From a virus, in IMG/VR virus record IMGVR_UViG_3300020442_001263, positions 1 to 27,479 of that record: a DNA stretch of 27,479 nucleotides; one strand, 5' to 3'. The translations under genes and the position numbers were made by a program. Under the pieces are notes generated by a model, which saw nothing but the letters and a program-made list of their open reading frames with translations, searched no databases and was not told where the DNA came from. This document shows, piece after piece, positions 12,701 through 21,634 of the stretch (the first letter of the stretch is position 1; every line of letters starts with the position of its first letter).

Positions 12701-15474
12701 GGATTCATAAAAATAGTAGCTAGCAACATTGTGTCACTAGAAGTTTGAGGAATAGGAGGATTGTTTAACCTAGATTCTCCACTACTCAATACAAACTCGC
12801 CTGTCTGATCTAAAGCAAGTTTGTGGACTAGTCTCTTGTAGTAACTGTAATCAGCTTCTACTTCAAAAGTTTGAGAATCTACAATTTGATGTGAATCAAA
12901 GATTTTAGGTGAGCTGCTATACGTATTTGAATTGGTGTTAGCAGATCTAGTTGGTCTAAAATCCAAGACATCTCGTAACGGTACAGCCTGTCCAGATTTA
13001 GACGTATAAGATGGAATTGTTGAATAGTCTGGATAACTCAGGTTAGAGAAGTACCCAAGACCACCAGCGTGAGCATAGTAATCAAAACTCACTAAGATTT
13101 GATTGTTGCTAGCTTCCTCACCAGGTTTAAGCGTTATTGTAGAATGATCGTAAAATGAATCGTGAGCATTCTTGTTAAAATTAAATTTGTTTGTAACTAG
13201 GGATATCTGCGTGGTAACACCAGTGTTGCCACCTAGACCCGTAGCAGTCCAGTTAGCAACGTTGGCAGAAGTGTTTGCAGACACAAAACTTGTGTTACCC
13301 ATATAGATTGCATTGATCTTAATAACATCAGCGTAACCCAACGACAAAGATGTTGCCGATGAAGGGAAGCCTCCTTCAAAAGTCTTAGTACCAACTGTCC
13401 TAGTCTTTACTCGTCTTGTGTCATCTGTCACATCAATTGCTGCAATGATGTCACATACTCCAGTAAATGTAAGGTCATTTAAATCAATCAGTGCTTGACC
13501 TGGGTTACCTGGAGTAGCAGAAACCGTTACAGATCTTCCACCAGCAGTCATATCCAAGTTGCCAAGCGGAGTTGATCCAGTACCACCAGACTTAACTACA
13601 ACAATAAAGTTTTCAGTTTTTAGTGCATCAGCAAGAGCGCCAGTGCCACCTGAGAACCTTTCTTTACCATCAATGGTTTGAATCGTATGGGTACCACTGT
13701 TAAATGTTTTATCACCAAACTTTCTTTTAAATTTGTAGTCAATGTTTACAGTATTGGCAGTATGCTGATGCGGCATTAAGAAAAGGTTTCTATTAAAGTC
13801 GTTGTCTTCAAACGTCACATTTTCAAATGTAAATGGCTGACTATTAGATACAGTCGATGAGTTACTAAACGTAACTGTATCAAACAAAATTGATTGAACA
13901 ACAGTATTAGCTTTAAAACCAGCAGCTGTTAACGACTGACCGACCTTAATACCATCAACACTGTTGAATTGAACATCAGCGCTGCCGGCCGCAGCTGTAG
14001 CAGTTTTACTAAACGAAGTAATGCTTGATGAATCTATTTGAGCAAATGCTGTCGATGAGCTGTGTGTTCCTTTGAGAACGCTTTTCAAATTGTTTATAGT
14101 GAAACCGCTAGCAGTTACCCTAACGTCATATAAAAACAGTTTGTAAATTCTATTTGCACCACTACCAGTAGAGTACTCTATGTTTCTTACATGCGCTTCG
14201 CCTATCTTGGTTTTTGCACTAGGAATCGTAGATGCGTGCAGCTCTATACGGTCGTTAATGTTGAACAAGCCAGTAGTTAAACCAGAAATGAAAACGTAAT
14301 TACCATACAAAGCCGTTATCTTTTGCTCAGTAACTGTATCAAGAGCTCTTGCTTTTGGTAACGCTACATCTGTAGTGCCAGGATTATGGACTCTGTATCC
14401 TTTAACGTATGCTGTACCAAGGCCAAAGTTAGCTACTAGATTAGCGGCTGTTGAAATAGTATTAGCAATAGTAAGATTGAGACCCTCTACAGAATAGTTA
14501 CCAGACTCTTCAAAAGTTCGTTGAGCTAGTACATCTCCTAATCGATTGTAGTCTGGATCCGGTCTCTTACGAACAAGACGGCCGTCCTTTACTCTTGCTA
14601 CCTCAAAGTAATTGTTTGAAGTAAGAGGAGGCGCTCCAATATCGCTCAGCGGCTTGGTGGTAAGAGTTAAAGTTACCTTTAATCGATCTGCACCAGGAGC
14701 AGCGTAATTGTAGCTGCCTCTAGCAGGATCTGTAAGAGAAGTATCACTGTCAGATGTTACAAGAGTTTCAGTAGAAGTAAATCCAATACTTACAGCGTGC
14801 TCTACATTAGGGGCAACAGCAGCAGTTTGCTTATCTGCCCTGATAAACAATCCTTTATGGTAGTGGACAGATTCATCTGTACTATACAAAAAGCCTGTGG
14901 TGACTGGTAGCTTGGCAACATTGGTATCTCCGGCGCCAAGTACTTGTGCGGATCCAACATTACTGCTAGGAGGAAAGACGTTGTTAGCGTTAATGTACGA
15001 CGCACTAAAATCTAAAATTTCGTTATTAGATACTTTTGTGTAATCGTTTACAGCGTTAGCATTAGTATTAGCAGATTGAAGGTATTGAACGTAAAGGTGA
15101 TCAAATTCACCCCCGGCCGCGGTAACAGCTTTCTTTACTCTGTACAGTTTTTCCGAGTACCTGGATCGTACGTACAGTCCTTCAAATTGAGACACATTTA
15201 CTGATGATCCAGCATAAGTTGGCTTTACTCTAAACACACCAACAGTATCAAGCGCCTCGGTTGCTCCAGTAACTTCTGATCCATCTCTGAATACGTGATT
15301 ACCAAATCTGTGAATTTGGTTTTGAAGGATCGACTGTTGCTGAGTTAACTCTCTAGCTTGAACTGCAAATCCAGGACGATACAATATACGATGAAAATTC
15401 TTCGTTGGATCGAAGTCATCGTAGTAAGGATCTACGTTAAAGTTGGTAGTAAGATTATTGTTAGCAGTTGCCAT
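9778..15474 (-). CDS. Very large baseplate wedge/fibre-connector structural protein (DUF4815-type)
   Basis: This 1898-residue protein is the largest in the window. Its N-terminus (YDDFDPTKNFHRILYRPG at about 18-35, then QARELTQQQSILQNQIHRFG) is the DUF4815 signature of phage baseplate/tail proteins. Around 950 there is a helix (SLEKRIENIEYYTSL). Near 1199 there is a beta sandwich start (ARPNTKMFLFIGG). Near 1395-1450 is a DUF4214-like helical segment (YEQVIGRRPEVAGYKYWLER). From about 1476 follows DPLAQTFQVPGEFYPEGIFV, with LRVELRRTVNGFPS after it, as in T4-like gp10-type wedge proteins. It occupies the slot of T4 genes 9-12, just after gp8, and is three times the length of T4 gp10. It probably joins the wedge to the fibres; the exact T4 counterpart is uncertain. 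Confidence 0.85.
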   Translation of the reverse strand: MATANNNLTTNFNVDPYYDDFDPTKNFHRILYRPGFAVQARELTQQQSILQNQIHRFGNHVFRDGSEVTGATEALDTVGVFRVKPTYAGSSVNVSQFEGLYVRSRYSEKLYRVKKAVTAAGGEFDHLYVQYLQSANTNANAVNDYTKVSNNEILDFSASYINANNVFPPSSNVGSAQVLGAGDTNVAKLPVTTGFLYSTDESVHYHKGLFIRADKQTAAVAPNVEHAVSIGFTSTETLVTSDSDTSLTDPARGSYNYAAPGADRLKVTLTLTTKPLSDIGAPPLTSNNYFEVARVKDGRLVRKRPDPDYNRLGDVLAQRTFEESGNYSVEGLNLTIANTISTAANLVANFGLGTAYVKGYRVHNPGTTDVALPKARALDTVTEQKITALYGNYVFISGLTTGLFNINDRIELHASTIPSAKTKIGEAHVRNIEYSTGSGANRIYKLFLYDVRVTASGFTINNLKSVLKGTHSSSTAFAQIDSSSITSFSKTATAAAGSADVQFNSVDGIKVGQSLTAAGFKANTVVQSILFDTVTFSNSSTVSNSQPFTFENVTFEDNDFNRNLFLMPHQHTANTVNIDYKFKRKFGDKTFNSGTHTIQTIDGKERFSGGTGALADALKTENFIVVVKSGGTGSTPLGNLDMTAGGRSVTVSATPGNPGQALIDLNDLTFTGVCDIIAAIDVTDDTRRVKTRTVGTKTFEGGFPSSATSLSLGYADVIKINAIYMGNTSFVSANTSANVANWTATGLGGNTGVTTQISLVTNKFNFNKNAHDSFYDHSTITLKPGEEASNNQILVSFDYYAHAGGLGYFSNLSYPDYSTIPSYTSKSGQAVPLRDVLDFRPTRSANTNSNTYSSSPKIFDSHQIVDSQTFEVEADYSYYKRLVHKLALDQTGEFVLSSGESRLNNPPIPQTSSDTMLLATIFMNPYTYNEKDLRIELEDNSRYTMRDIGSLEKRIENIEYYTSLNLLESQVQSAQFLDNNGDARFKNGFVVDSFQGHSIGNVFDPDYKVSIDRFRQVMRPRFTSDNVPVTPTSSTLNVSNKIVTLPFTEEAFVSQKEASDTINVNPFQVVTFTGTAFLDPSSDTWTDTRNVNVTVNNNGDLDHLEYLQAQVGDGYEYGDWQATGAGVTETVKLQGNFAGTNDENAVNGPGVWNAQTTTQGQQSVTKKSVQVTTDSSTSRALTNSVFYPYMRTRKVNFTIEGARPNTKMFLFIGGVDCTDHMAPNTFASDRAEKVLYSGSFAREVVTDQFGAVSGYFWVPNNRQVLSSSAYRANPNATVLPDGSNARNIGPRFEAGDVDIVFCDNLINPQFSTSFVATTFTSKGKLDTYTTTTTMTRRYELVRKQTGYITSAKTERGFFLTTADDPERVYTEISGQPRVDHHGNPIGGVYVVDADAKNVGENFIAARYEQVIGRRPEVAGYKYWLERYLGGEFGPVGSSNSETMVNLAASIQTAANINASKKDPNSPNYDPNWNCELYYDPLAQTFQVPGEFYPEGIFVTSVDVFIAQKDSNNLPLRVELRRTVNGFPSADEIIPLSRVTLKPSEINANATSLTATRVNFKAPIHLRPGEYALVMLSDSLEYITHISTIGNERLNGTGFVTEQPTLGSLFKSQNARTWTAQQESDLCFVLNKAKFTTGSNFNMVVAANNIGRAAYDANTVYANTVGQYDIANINMKKYDDQKNINAVYEIRTKNAGGSLLPYEKVLPNQDLYFSTSKEIATNNDLQMKVTFRSEDEHISPYFDLGTTAVTLVKNIINVPPTGTFVAETEPSNNYALSRYITRRVTLGEGLDASSLKVFVDQNMPAGASVEVYYRVINKDDDSNFDERPYVLMTRRQASTIVNEASDLFNEYEYFADDISYVNGNANYDNFNTFSIKIVMYATNSAGAPSFRNFRAIALA

Positions 15475-15489
15475 ATTAGTTTCTCTTTA

Positions 15490-17025
15490 TCAAAACTTAA
15501 CTGTAATAGTAAAGTTTTCTGTTTGATCTGCGTCTCTTTCCAACGGTGCTTGAGTTACCATATAGATCATTGACCCACTAAAAGGAACTAGATCCGGTAA
15601 GGTAATGTTAGTAATCTGAGAGGTAACCCCTGTGCTATTAGCAGTGATCACTTCTGCATTTGAAAAATTACCATCCTTATATGTTAAGTGCAATACCCCT
15701 TGTGTTCCAGCTAAGTTTGTGTTGGCAAAATATACTACCCTACCTCGTGCACCCGACGTACCACCTGTAATAAACTCATCCTGAGCATATGTACCAGATA
15801 CGGAGCTGACTGTCAGTCTCATAGTCTGATCATATCTCAGACCATCAGCTACGCCACCGGTACTCCTCAACGTTGGATCTTTAAGGAGTCCAAATATCCT
15901 AAACTGGTTGTTTGCAGGGAAGAAGCCACCTTCACTGCCATCAATCTCTACGTTCAATGTTACGTTTTGAGCATACAGCTCTGTAACAGGATCTGAACCA
16001 TGTCCTCCCACTGGGGGCAAGTATGCTGTTGCTGTAGCTCCAGATCCGTATGTTGGATTGGCTGATATACCAACTTTTGCTAGAGAGTAGCTAGATCCCA
16101 AATTGATAGCGGTAATTTTCTGTACCACACCATTGTGGACGTTAGCATAAGCACTAGCTCCGTTACCATCTCCGGTTATATTTATTCGAGGACCTATGTG
16201 ATATGTGCTGGAAGTATTGGGACTTACTGAAAAAGCATTGTTAACCGTTACTAGTTTTGTAGTAGCGTTATAGCCAGTAATAACTCTAATCTGTCCAGCA
16301 CCAAGACCACTTGATATAAACAGAGATGATCCATTGTAAACATTGTCTGTGTCACTAGCAGTGTTAGCAACCTTTAACTGCGTCGTGCTAGTAATACCAT
16401 CAAAGATACCTCTGTTTTCAAGATAACCTGTTCCACCGCTAGTTACTTCATAGATTGGGATTGCTCCATTTGCAGCTGCTTGCTGTACGGCCCATTGTGC
16501 ACTACCATCATTAGAACGAAGTGTTTGTACCGGAATGAAGTTTGCACTACCAAATCTAACGAAGTCTGCTTGACTAACATCATACAAGAACTTCCACTTA
16601 TAACCATCACTGGTGGTAATAGTTGATGTAGATGTGCCTGACGGTGAAACAATACTACGAGCACCGTTATTGTTAAACAGGCACTTGTATACCTCGTTGT
16701 TACTATTAATTACATAGAAGTTGCTAGTAGGGATAGCAGCATCGTTATCTCTAAACTCGGTATATATTGTATTAGACTGCCATAGGTACTTAGTTACGGA
16801 CATCGTTACGTTATTGTTTGAAACCTTTTTCAACGCAGTCATACCACGCCATACCTGCCGTTGAGCAGTTTCCGTGTCGGCGATAGTGTCAGGTATTGAT
16901 TCATTAGCCCATGGATCTATCCTTGCATAGAATAGATACATTTGCGTGGGATCACCCTCATCAAAAGATTCTTTGAATTGTTGGGCAACATTCACTTGAA
17001 ATTTTTTACTAAGTGTATCTGGCAT
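15490..17025 (-). CDS. gp8: Baseplate wedge subunit gp8
   Basis: This 511-residue protein is a longer relative of T4 gp8 (334 residues). The N-terminus has the YLFYARIDPWANE motif (30-42), like the gp8 segment about a position with EPWS. DGYKWKFLYDV near 140 corresponds to DGYVWEYLFEI in T4. The C-terminus SGSMIYMVTQAPLERDADQT with a final FTITVKF matches the T4 end SGEMIYM...MDQTEEINILFTF closely. The extra length lies in the middle, which has GGTGY and GSGATATA-type beta repeats also present in the preceding gene product. In T4, gp8 is a wedge component around the hub. Twelve bases separate it from the upstream stop, and the ribosome site (AAAGAC) is weak. Confidence 0.9.
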   Translation of the reverse strand: MPDTLSKKFQVNVAQQFKESFDEGDPTQMYLFYARIDPWANESIPDTIADTETAQRQVWRGMTALKKVSNNNVTMSVTKYLWQSNTIYTEFRDNDAAIPTSNFYVINSNNEVYKCLFNNNGARSIVSPSGTSTSTITTSDGYKWKFLYDVSQADFVRFGSANFIPVQTLRSNDGSAQWAVQQAAANGAIPIYEVTSGGTGYLENRGIFDGITSTTQLKVANTASDTDNVYNGSSLFISSGLGAGQIRVITGYNATTKLVTVNNAFSVSPNTSSTYHIGPRINITGDGNGASAYANVHNGVVQKITAINLGSSYSLAKVGISANPTYGSGATATAYLPPVGGHGSDPVTELYAQNVTLNVEIDGSEGGFFPANNQFRIFGLLKDPTLRSTGGVADGLRYDQTMRLTVSSVSGTYAQDEFITGGTSGARGRVVYFANTNLAGTQGVLHLTYKDGNFSNAEVITANSTGVTSQITNITLPDLVPFSGSMIYMVTQAPLERDADQTENFTITVKF

Positions 17026-17037
17026 GTCTTTAACCGA

Positions 17038-19095
17038 TTAAATTACTCGAGTGTACCTTAGGATACCATTAGACGTGGCTCCGCCAACGAATGGTGTGTT
17101 CATAGTAAACGAGGTGTTGCTGAATACAGTATTAACTATATAGGTCGTGTTACCAACAGCTGAACCAAGCTGCTTGTCTTCAATCTCAATGAAGCTACCA
17201 CCCTGCAAGAATGTACCAAACGTTGCATTACCATCACCCTGTACGTTAAATGCTGTACCAAACATTACAGGCTCTGGTAAGTAGCTTGTGATAGCAAATG
17301 TCAAGAAGTTATTAACTACATTGTTATTCGCAACGTAGATGGTACCGTTAGCAGTTACAAACTGATTCTGTACTGTTAGAGCAGGTGCAACTATTGTATT
17401 AGAAGTAATTGACGGTACAATAGCAGCAAGTTCAATAACTATATTACCAAACGTTGTGTTGGCTGCTATACTTGGCAGACCTTGCTTACCACCGACTAGA
17501 TCAGAAGTCAATGCAGATTCAACTGTTACTCCGGAAGCATCAATTGTTTTACCAATGTTCACTGTACCAAATAGTTTAGTACCAGCTGGATGGATTACAT
17601 CGTGTACTATATCTCTATATGTTTTAAGAGCTGTAGATGAATTAATGTCATAACTGAATTGCTGATAGTAGTAATTATCCTGCAACCTCATATCAGAAGA
17701 CAACTGACCTTTTGTTCCTTTGTATGCTCCCGGAAGAGTTACAACACCCGAGATAACTGGATCACCAATACCGTTGTTAGTACCACCTCTACTTGTATTG
17801 ACTACTGTAACTGCATCAATAGCATTGTAGGATGTACCACCGTTCAATACTGTAATGTCGGTAATCGAACCGGGCTGGAACGAAGCATTTAACAATGCAT
17901 TGCGTCCTTTAAACCCTCCAAACCCATCCGGTAGGTCAAGTGGACTAACAATCGAATCCTCTGCTACTACAATTGGTAATGTTACATCATAGTTACCAAG
18001 AGTAGTAGTCAGCGATGCTATCTTGCCTGCTGTTATTGCAAAAGTCCCCAGTGCTGCGCTCAATGCAGTAGAGGAATTAGAAGAAGCAAGATTGGAACTT
18101 ATTACACCAGAGTTCGAACTATATGTCGGACCATAACCAATTGGTGTTTGTTTCAGATTCTCAATTGTATCAGTGTACCCAAATAAAGTCTCTGTGTTGG
18201 ATATGGACGCTACTGTAGCAGAACCAACTAAGCCACCCTTTACATTACCACCTGAAATTGTAATAACCGTGTCACCAACTGTATATCCACTACCACCACT
18301 TAGTATGTTAAAGTCTACAGCTTGGTTAGTAGTAGCGTCAATCCTACCTGTTGCTTGAGAGCCAGTAGTACTAGTTAAATTTACAAAGTCACCGACCTGG
18401 TGACCTGTACCACCAGTTGTACTAGCAGTACCAAATGTAACGTCTGTCAGAGGACCAATAGTATTAACAACATAACCACCTATACCATCACTAGTCAATA
18501 CTTGCTCAAGGTCAAAGAAAGTACCAGATACCTCCACCAACCTAAACTGAGTAACCGCAATACCATTTTCAAAAACAGATAGTACTCTGGTTACTTTGCC
18601 TTTTGCGCCGGAGTTCTGTCCCGTGACAACTTTATCGATAGCATTATCTAAGTTACCTGAGAAAGGCTGACCTAGTCTAAGGACTGTATCCTGCTGCCAC
18701 CTTCCGTCAGACGCTCTCAGAATGCTTTCCGAAGGTCTAACGACTGATATATCCTCGTCAAATAAAATTCGAAATAGAAGGTTATACGCAGCACTACTAC
18801 CTTTTGATCTATACAGATCCTTAATTCGTTTTGCGACTAATCTTTGATCGGCAAGAATAACCTTAGGAAAATCACAAAGTACTTCTTTCTTAAAGTATTC
18901 ATAAAACTTTTCAAGATCAGTAGTATCGATATCCTGATAGTTTAAAAGATTCCTACTAGCGTCCGTAGCTTGATTAGTAGTCTCCATCCACTCATAATAC
19001 GCTTTCATAAACGCAATGAGATTAGGACCATCCTCAACCAGATATTGAGGAAGCTGACTCTGTACTAACGCTGATGTTTTGTTATTTGTAGCCAT
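17038..19095 (-). CDS. Baseplate wedge structural protein in the gp7 position
   Basis: This 685-residue protein starts with a conserved helical module (residues 15-130): YLVEDGPNLIAFMKAYYEWME, minus the last residue, then DIDTTDLEKFYEYFKKE, then KRIKDLYRSKGSSAAYNLLF and an ILRASDGRW end. This module is common in baseplate proteins of marine T4-like phages. Later come beta repeats of GGTGHQVGDFV, GGSGYTVGDTVITI and GGTSYNAIDAV type, and a strand-rich C-terminus. It lies between gp6 and gp8, exactly where T4 has gp7, but is much shorter than T4 gp7 (1032 residues), and I cannot show sequence homology to it by eye. The start overlaps the gp6 stop by one base (TAATG). Role in the wedge is inferred from order and module. 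Confidence 0.8.
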   Translation of the reverse strand: MATNNKTSALVQSQLPQYLVEDGPNLIAFMKAYYEWMETTNQATDASRNLLNYQDIDTTDLEKFYEYFKKEVLCDFPKVILADQRLVAKRIKDLYRSKGSSAAYNLLFRILFDEDISVVRPSESILRASDGRWQQDTVLRLGQPFSGNLDNAIDKVVTGQNSGAKGKVTRVLSVFENGIAVTQFRLVEVSGTFFDLEQVLTSDGIGGYVVNTIGPLTDVTFGTASTTGGTGHQVGDFVNLTSTTGSQATGRIDATTNQAVDFNILSGGSGYTVGDTVITISGGNVKGGLVGSATVASISNTETLFGYTDTIENLKQTPIGYGPTYSSNSGVISSNLASSNSSTALSAALGTFAITAGKIASLTTTLGNYDVTLPIVVAEDSIVSPLDLPDGFGGFKGRNALLNASFQPGSITDITVLNGGTSYNAIDAVTVVNTSRGGTNNGIGDPVISGVVTLPGAYKGTKGQLSSDMRLQDNYYYQQFSYDINSSTALKTYRDIVHDVIHPAGTKLFGTVNIGKTIDASGVTVESALTSDLVGGKQGLPSIAANTTFGNIVIELAAIVPSITSNTIVAPALTVQNQFVTANGTIYVANNNVVNNFLTFAITSYLPEPVMFGTAFNVQGDGNATFGTFLQGGSFIEIEDKQLGSAVGNTTYIVNTVFSNTSFTMNTPFVGGATSNGILRYTRVI

Positions 19096-20969
19096 TAATA
19101 ACCCGACGTACCAGAACCAGACGTTGAACTAGTCGTTACACCAGTTTCTGTCGATGAAGTAACCTGTATAGTTGCGGCTAATTCTCTAGACCTTACTTCA
19201 ACAGCATCTGTTTGATTATTAGTAATAGAAACTGATGCATCAGCAAGCTGAATAATTTGATTACGTATTGACTTAATTACTTGATCCCTTGGAGTTGCAT
19301 TGACTTTGATAGAGTCTCCAACGAATGCAGTAGGCTGGAATGTGTTTACTGTAAATGAACCGCGGTTGTAATCTACCTTACCTGCCTTCTCATTAACATA
19401 TACTCTCCTGGTATCAACCAAACGGTATATTCTTACATTGCCATTACCGTCATCATCAAAGTAACAAGTAAACCCGTCTAATGTAAATCCACTAGACGAA
19501 ATGGTATATTGATGCCCTGCGTGTGGGTTATTGATAGGATTGTTAAAATTCAAAGTGTAGGATTGCTTGATAGTCATGTTAGGAATAAAACGCCGCTGCA
19601 TCTTTTCTGTAACCGCTACGTTTATAACACTCTGATCAATACTATCCACTTTCTTAATGAATTCTGACAAATAGAAATTACGCGCAAACAATCCAAGATC
19701 ATTACTATTGAACTTAGACATAGTACTGTTTACTTGATTGAGTAACGTATCACCATTCTTTGATGTTAGAGCAGGATTGTACCGTACATCGATAGTAGGC
19801 ACTACGTAAAGGAACTCGGGATCTACGAATACCGGCTGAGTAGTTACTACGTTTCTGTCTTTAAGAAGTTCTGTTAGTTCATCCTTACGGCTAGGAGTAA
19901 TAGTAGTATCACCAATAGGCTTTACGCTGATATACACTTTACCGTAGATAGGAGGACTATTTTGCTCACCACCCCACACAGCAATAGTTTGAAGGTCCGG
20001 AGCATTATTAATTAGAATGTTTTTATAATCGTTAGCAGTCACTGCGCGATTTTGAGCGGTATAGTTTCTTGGCGCATTAAATTTAATACTGTCTATAGAC
20101 TGAGCACCAGCACCGCCGCTTGCTTTAGAAGTCGTTCTATAACCGTACGTAGAATTACCGGCTAGGGTAAATGGACCCGTAAATGCAGTAGCACCGTTAG
20201 TAAGAGCACCGACAGTTACATTGTAATTAAGTTTAACAATATTACCATCGGTTAGTTTTCTGCCAAGTATACCATCACCGAATAATACTTCGAATCTACC
20301 ATCATTCTCTTCTTGCAAGAAGTATACAAAACTATTACCGTTTACTGCAGTGAGGTCTGTAGCAAGGGTATAATTACGTAATGCAGTATTAGAAGAACTC
20401 TGCTGTACATTTACTACCAGACTATCCGTATCACTATTATCGTTATTGAGAATATACCTGCTAGGGCTAGTACTACTAACTGTATATGATTCCTGTACAG
20501 GTTCCCCTTCCCTTACAACAATATCACCAAAATAGTTACCGCTAGAGTTTTTTTCGATTACAGTACTAGTAGGACTCAGGAACTTATATGATATACCGTC
20601 GATAGAAGTATTGAACTGAGTGTTAGCTGGAATAGTAACCGTAGATGGAGACCCTGGCGGAAATACCTGTACGAATATAGTAGCCTTTGCACCACGAGCA
20701 CTACTAGGAGTAAACCCGAGCATCTTAGCCCTACTAACAACATTGTTCCTAATAAGCGCACTGTCTAAGAACATCTCATTAGAAGCGAAGTTAGTATAGA
20801 TCGAATTATAGTACGTATTATAAGCAAGCAGCTGAATAATAGTCTGCATACCCGAACTTTCAAAGTCGTAGTCCTGAAACTCTGACTGACTAGAAAGGTA
20901 CGTCTGTAGATTAGCTTTGATCTGATCAAAGTTTATGTCTGTTACTAGTAGTGCGTTATTGGCAGCCAT
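19095..20969 (-). CDS. gp6: Baseplate wedge subunit gp6 (baseplate J-like)
   Basis: This 624-residue protein is close in length to T4 gp6 (660). The N-terminal half shows the baseplate-J pattern: FESSGMQTIIQLLAYNTYYN at 36-55, SNEMFLDSALIRNNV at 63-77, SRAKMLGFTPSSARGA at 79-94, and FGDGILGRKLTDGN at 230-243 with a following NYNVTVGALTNGA. In T4, gp6 dimers make the inner ring of the wedge and contact gp25 and gp53, and all three are present here. The tail end (SSTSGSGTSGY) is Ser/Gly-rich and probably disordered. It begins directly after gp25 with no gap; AAGG four bases before the ATG is the ribosome site. Confidence 0.92.
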   Translation of the reverse strand: MAANNALLVTDINFDQIKANLQTYLSSQSEFQDYDFESSGMQTIIQLLAYNTYYNSIYTNFASNEMFLDSALIRNNVVSRAKMLGFTPSSARGAKATIFVQVFPPGSPSTVTIPANTQFNTSIDGISYKFLSPTSTVIEKNSSGNYFGDIVVREGEPVQESYTVSSTSPSRYILNNDNSDTDSLVVNVQQSSSNTALRNYTLATDLTAVNGNSFVYFLQEENDGRFEVLFGDGILGRKLTDGNIVKLNYNVTVGALTNGATAFTGPFTLAGNSTYGYRTTSKASGGAGAQSIDSIKFNAPRNYTAQNRAVTANDYKNILINNAPDLQTIAVWGGEQNSPPIYGKVYISVKPIGDTTITPSRKDELTELLKDRNVVTTQPVFVDPEFLYVVPTIDVRYNPALTSKNGDTLLNQVNSTMSKFNSNDLGLFARNFYLSEFIKKVDSIDQSVINVAVTEKMQRRFIPNMTIKQSYTLNFNNPINNPHAGHQYTISSSGFTLDGFTCYFDDDGNGNVRIYRLVDTRRVYVNEKAGKVDYNRGSFTVNTFQPTAFVGDSIKVNATPRDQVIKSIRNQIIQLADASVSITNNQTDAVEVRSRELAATIQVTSSTETGVTTSSTSGSGTSGY

Positions 20970-21416
20970 TTACCTTACTCTTTCTATTGCTACTTCTAGA
21001 TCTACTGGGAATCGTTCATTGAATATCACAAACCTTATCTTAACAAACAGCGAATTAGAATCGGACCGTACACCGACCTTTACATCTCGAATATCTTCAC
21101 CAGCGACCGTTACGCTCTCAACCTTAGCACGAGGCTCGTAATTGTTTATAGCGGTTTCTATTTGCCTCCGCAACTGGTCCTGTAATAAAGGGTCATCAGT
21201 ATTCTCAAATAACATCGCCCTTATATTACCGCCGTATAAAGGCTCATAGGGACGTTCACCAAAGTTCGTTAAAATAAGATTGCGGACAGACCTTTTTACA
21301 GCATCCGCATTTTTAAGCACGGGAAGTTTACCAGTAGCTGGATGTGGCTTAAACGATACGTTAACATCACTGAAAACGACTTCTTTAAGTAAAGGGTTAA
21401 GAGAACCGCTAGCCAT
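20970..21416 (-). CDS. gp25: Baseplate wedge subunit gp25 (lysozyme-like fold family)
   Basis: This 148-residue protein has the gp25/TssE signature: VRNLILTNFGERPYEPLYGG at 44-63, then IRAMLFEN, then RRQIETAINNYEPRAKVESV. T4 gp25 (132 residues) forms the core of the wedge with gp6 and gp53 and helps start sheath assembly; the homologous type VI secretion protein is TssE. A GATAAATA late-promoter box lies about 30 bases upstream, so this may be the head of the wedge transcript gp25-gp6-gp7-position-gp8. The next gene (gp6) starts immediately after its stop. Confidence 0.95.
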   Translation of the reverse strand: MASGSLNPLLKEVVFSDVNVSFKPHPATGKLPVLKNADAVKRSVRNLILTNFGERPYEPLYGGNIRAMLFENTDDPLLQDQLRRQIETAINNYEPRAKVESVTVAGEDIRDVKVGVRSDSNSLFVKIRFVIFNERFPVDLEVAIERVR

Positions 21417-21445
21417 TATAGCATCCAGTTAGTTTAGTTTTACTT

Positions 21446-21622
21446 CTATTTATCGCTGTTCTTACTAGCTTGTATCTCTTGACGTAAAAGTTTACACAAC
21501 TTTGCAATCTCACTAAGAGATTTACGTGCTCTAGTACCAGCCGCCTTATTACCAGCCTCGAATTTTTCGTACTCTGTTGTAAGAGTAGCTACGTGATTAT
21601 CCAACATATCTTTAGTACTCAT
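21446..21622 (-). CDS. Small histone H1/Hc1-like basic protein
   Basis: A frame extending further upstream from GTG at 21676 exists, but the ATG at 21622 has an ideal AAGGAGGT four bases upstream, so I place the start there, giving 58 residues. The core EKFEAGNKAAGTRARKSL, minus nothing, followed by SEIAKLCKLLRQEI, resembles the Hc1/H1-like family of small helical proteins seen in phages and bacteria (AG-x-KAAGTRARK). Such proteins are linked to DNA or chromatin binding, though roles in phages are poorly known. It is rich in Lys and Arg with a single Cys. The stop codon is part of the GATAAATAG late-promoter sequence for gp25. It is an unusual cargo between hub and wedge genes. Confidence 0.8.
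   Translation of the reverse strand: MSTKDMLDNHVATLTTEYEKFEAGNKAAGTRARKSLSEIAKLCKLLRQEIQASKNSDK
21447..21454 (-). promoter_or_regulatory. Putative T4-type late promoter box (GATAAATA) for gp25
   Basis: The minus strand reads GATAAATA, fitting the NATAAATA late consensus. It lies 30 bases before the gp25 ATG. Its last bases are the final codons and stop of the Hc1-like gene (GAT AAA TAG), so promoter and stop are the same DNA. Confidence 0.55.
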
Positions 21623-21626
21623 TGGT

Positions 21627-21634
21627 ACCTCCTT
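21627..21634 (-). promoter_or_regulatory. Strong ribosome binding site setting the start of the Hc1-like gene
   Basis: AAGGAGGT on the minus strand, four bases before ATG at 21622, is the best Shine-Dalgarno match I saw in the window. It selects the internal ATG over the GTG at 21676 and suggests high expression of the 58-residue protein. Confidence 0.85.

Noticed and set aside
16189-16196. AATAAATA on the minus strand
   Set aside because: It is deep within gp8 with no gene start for about 700 bases.
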